Source: Onchocerca lupi
Lineage: Eukaryota > Nematoda > Chromadorea > Rhabditida > Onchocercidae
Reading direction: 5' to 3'
Length of the DNA stretch: 64,000 nucleotides
NCBI GenBank assembly: GCA_028564675.1
Contig: JAOVVO010000054.1
Location: 1-64,000, forward strand
This document shows, piece after piece, positions 62,317 to 64,000 of the stretch (its first letter is position 1; each line of letters begins with the position of its first letter). Under the pieces are notes generated by a model. That model had not been told where the DNA came from and made no database searches. It was given only the letters and a program-made list of their open reading frames with translations. Position numbers and translations under genes: made by a program.

Positions 62317-64000
62317 AGTAATTCTTCAAAAATATGGACGAGAGTAACGAAGACAAGATTACATTGGTGATGATTTAGTGTGATACAATATTTCTTGGCT
62401 AGTCATATTTTAAAACATTGCTGTGATGCCAAGACTAAAATATAATCAACTATCTACTAGTTGCACTTATTTCAGGTCTGACTATTCTGGACATATTTCA
62501 GCGATGTAACATCTTTTCAGAAATTATACTCGTTAGTTGGTTTGTTTCGTCAGACTTCTTGCACGTAATTCTGAATCTTTACGATTTGTTTAAAGCTTAT
62601 CAACAGTGATCTGAATAAGAATCATCTATCTTGTGATGTTCTGATACAACTCTTTAACAGTCCAAGAGGATGTCTATGATCTAGGATATCACTGTTCGTA
62701 ACGTTACTGGCACTTTCATTAACTATCATTGTTCTGGCTATATATCTTGGAAATGACTTTCTAATGATTTTATAAATTTTACTACGATGCTAGTTACCGA
62801 ATATTCTTTATAAAATGGAAAAGAATTCATGAGATCCGAGCAAAAAAAAGACTTTCATTGAGATTTAATGTGAAAATATTTCAGTGCAAATGATAACAAA
62901 TAAAAAGTTTAACTTGAAGAAATGTTGGAAAAATTCGGAAAAAAAACCTTTGTAAAAATTCAGTAAATTTATCGAATGTTAGATAAATGATTTTTATCGC
63001 AATAATTTCTCTTTACAGCAAATACTTTCGGACGGCTCTCATATCAGAATGGAAATTGAATAGCTGAAAAAAAAAAATGATTATAACAGTAGAGTAGGCA
63101 TTTAATCTATCGATTACAAAGCAAATCTTATAATTGAATTAATTGAAAATCTATGCCTGAAAAGATAAATACTAATGACAACGCCTGCTAAAAAAATTTA
63201 TATATATATAAATCATTAAAATATTAATCAATATTTGGGACCAAAGTGGAATGATTCTCTTCGGATCATGGCGAAAGAAGAATAATGATTTGGATGTTGA
63301 TACTCGTACGAATTTTTTTCACTTTACTGGCAATAATGGTTTATTGTAACTGTTGGCAATCGGAAGAAAACGAAATGAAATCTCTTTTAAATATTAGAAA
63401 GACTGAAACTAATAACCGTTATAAATTCATTTGGCTTCAAGTCCTTTAAAATAAATAAAAAATGTAAAATGGACCCCAAATTTCTTTTCAGTCGAACTAA
63501 TACATATGAACTTTCCTATATAATAGATATTATAAGCTTGCGCCAATACAATCCAAAATGAATTTAAGAAACAATTCCAATAAAGATATCCGCTCAACCT
63601 CTGCACCACATTTGCATGGATTCAAGCTGATTCACGTAAATGTAAATTCAACCGCTTAAGTTACACTTCAGTGTATCACGACACAGATATTTTTGGAAAA
63701 ATGTAAGCTAAGTCAAGGACACATTACAAGCCTTACACGTCTTCATTTATTCTTTTTTGAGAATATGAGAAAAAGATATGGTAAAGACGGAGTACAGGAA
63801 TGCAAGTACAAGTAAAATTTATCCCTTTTTTAATCCAAAAAAACAAAACACTGAAAGAGGAACTGCAAAATAAAACATAAAAAGAACTAAGTATAATGCT
63901 CGAAAGAGAGAAGGGAAGAAAAAATGAACAAATTCTATTCTACAATATTTTTAATTTCTAATTTTTTACTATATTCTGCATGATTCAACAACACAGACAA
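62317..64000. other. AT-rich region without recognised gene
   Basis: No exon with support to the end of the window. It contains a short (TA)n tract near 63200 and several A runs. Confidence 0.5.

Noticed and set aside
1..64000. CRISPR arrays, bacterial operons, rRNA genes, Wolbachia-derived genes
   Set aside because: No regularly spaced repeats, no Shine-Dalgarno-led gene strings and no bacterial protein motifs were seen in any frame.

Overview
The window is nuclear DNA from a nematode, probably a clade III (spirurid/filarial-type) worm. It is AT-rich, with small GT-AG introns ending in the nematode-style TTTCAG acceptor. Splice acceptors lie 3-22 bases before start codons, as expected for spliced-leader trans-splicing. 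The orthologues are conserved animal genes with nematode features, and remnants of a BEL/Pao-type retroelement and of a mitochondrial cox2 gene are present. The filarial assignment is inference.

Layout. (1) 1-1800: AT-rich upstream DNA with three (TA)n tracts. (2) 1821-9940, + strand: BMS1, the ribosome-biogenesis GTPase, rebuilt as 24 exons and 1073 aa with every phase closing. (3) 10459-12234, + strand: a five-exon gene for a 224-aa multi-pass membrane protein that I cannot name. It lies about 0.5 kb downstream of BMS1 with its own spliced-leader-like acceptor, so the two may form an operon. (4) 21564-13265, - strand: a RhoGAP of the ARHGAP11A / RGA-3/4 type, 22 exons and about 1160 aa. It has an N-terminal GAP domain and a long basic, Ser-rich tail. 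It converges on the membrane-protein gene. (5) 21.6-40.8 kb: about 19 kb with no convincing host gene, holding a decayed, internally deleted BEL/Pao-like LTR element (32434-34840). Inside this element is an exact 17-base match to the start of spliced leader SL1. (6) 57731-40863, - strand: beta-spectrin (unc-70), 38 coding exons and 2309 aa. It runs from two CH domains through the spectrin repeats to a PH domain, and includes a GC-AG intron and a nuclear copy of mitochondrial cox2 in intron 2. (7) 57.7-64 kb: mostly non-coding, with a possible alternative 5' exon for unc-70 and a new two-exon + strand gene for a basic 100-aa protein (61949-62316).

Functional picture: BMS1 serves 40S ribosome assembly, the RhoGAP is expected to limit RhoA at the cortex in dividing cells, and beta-spectrin builds the submembrane skeleton. 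Apart from the possible BMS1/membrane-protein operon, the genes look independent. Exon models were made by eye from homology, splice sites and phase. Doubtful junctions are flagged: BMS1 exons 14/15, and RhoGAP exons 6/7, 19/20 and 21/22.
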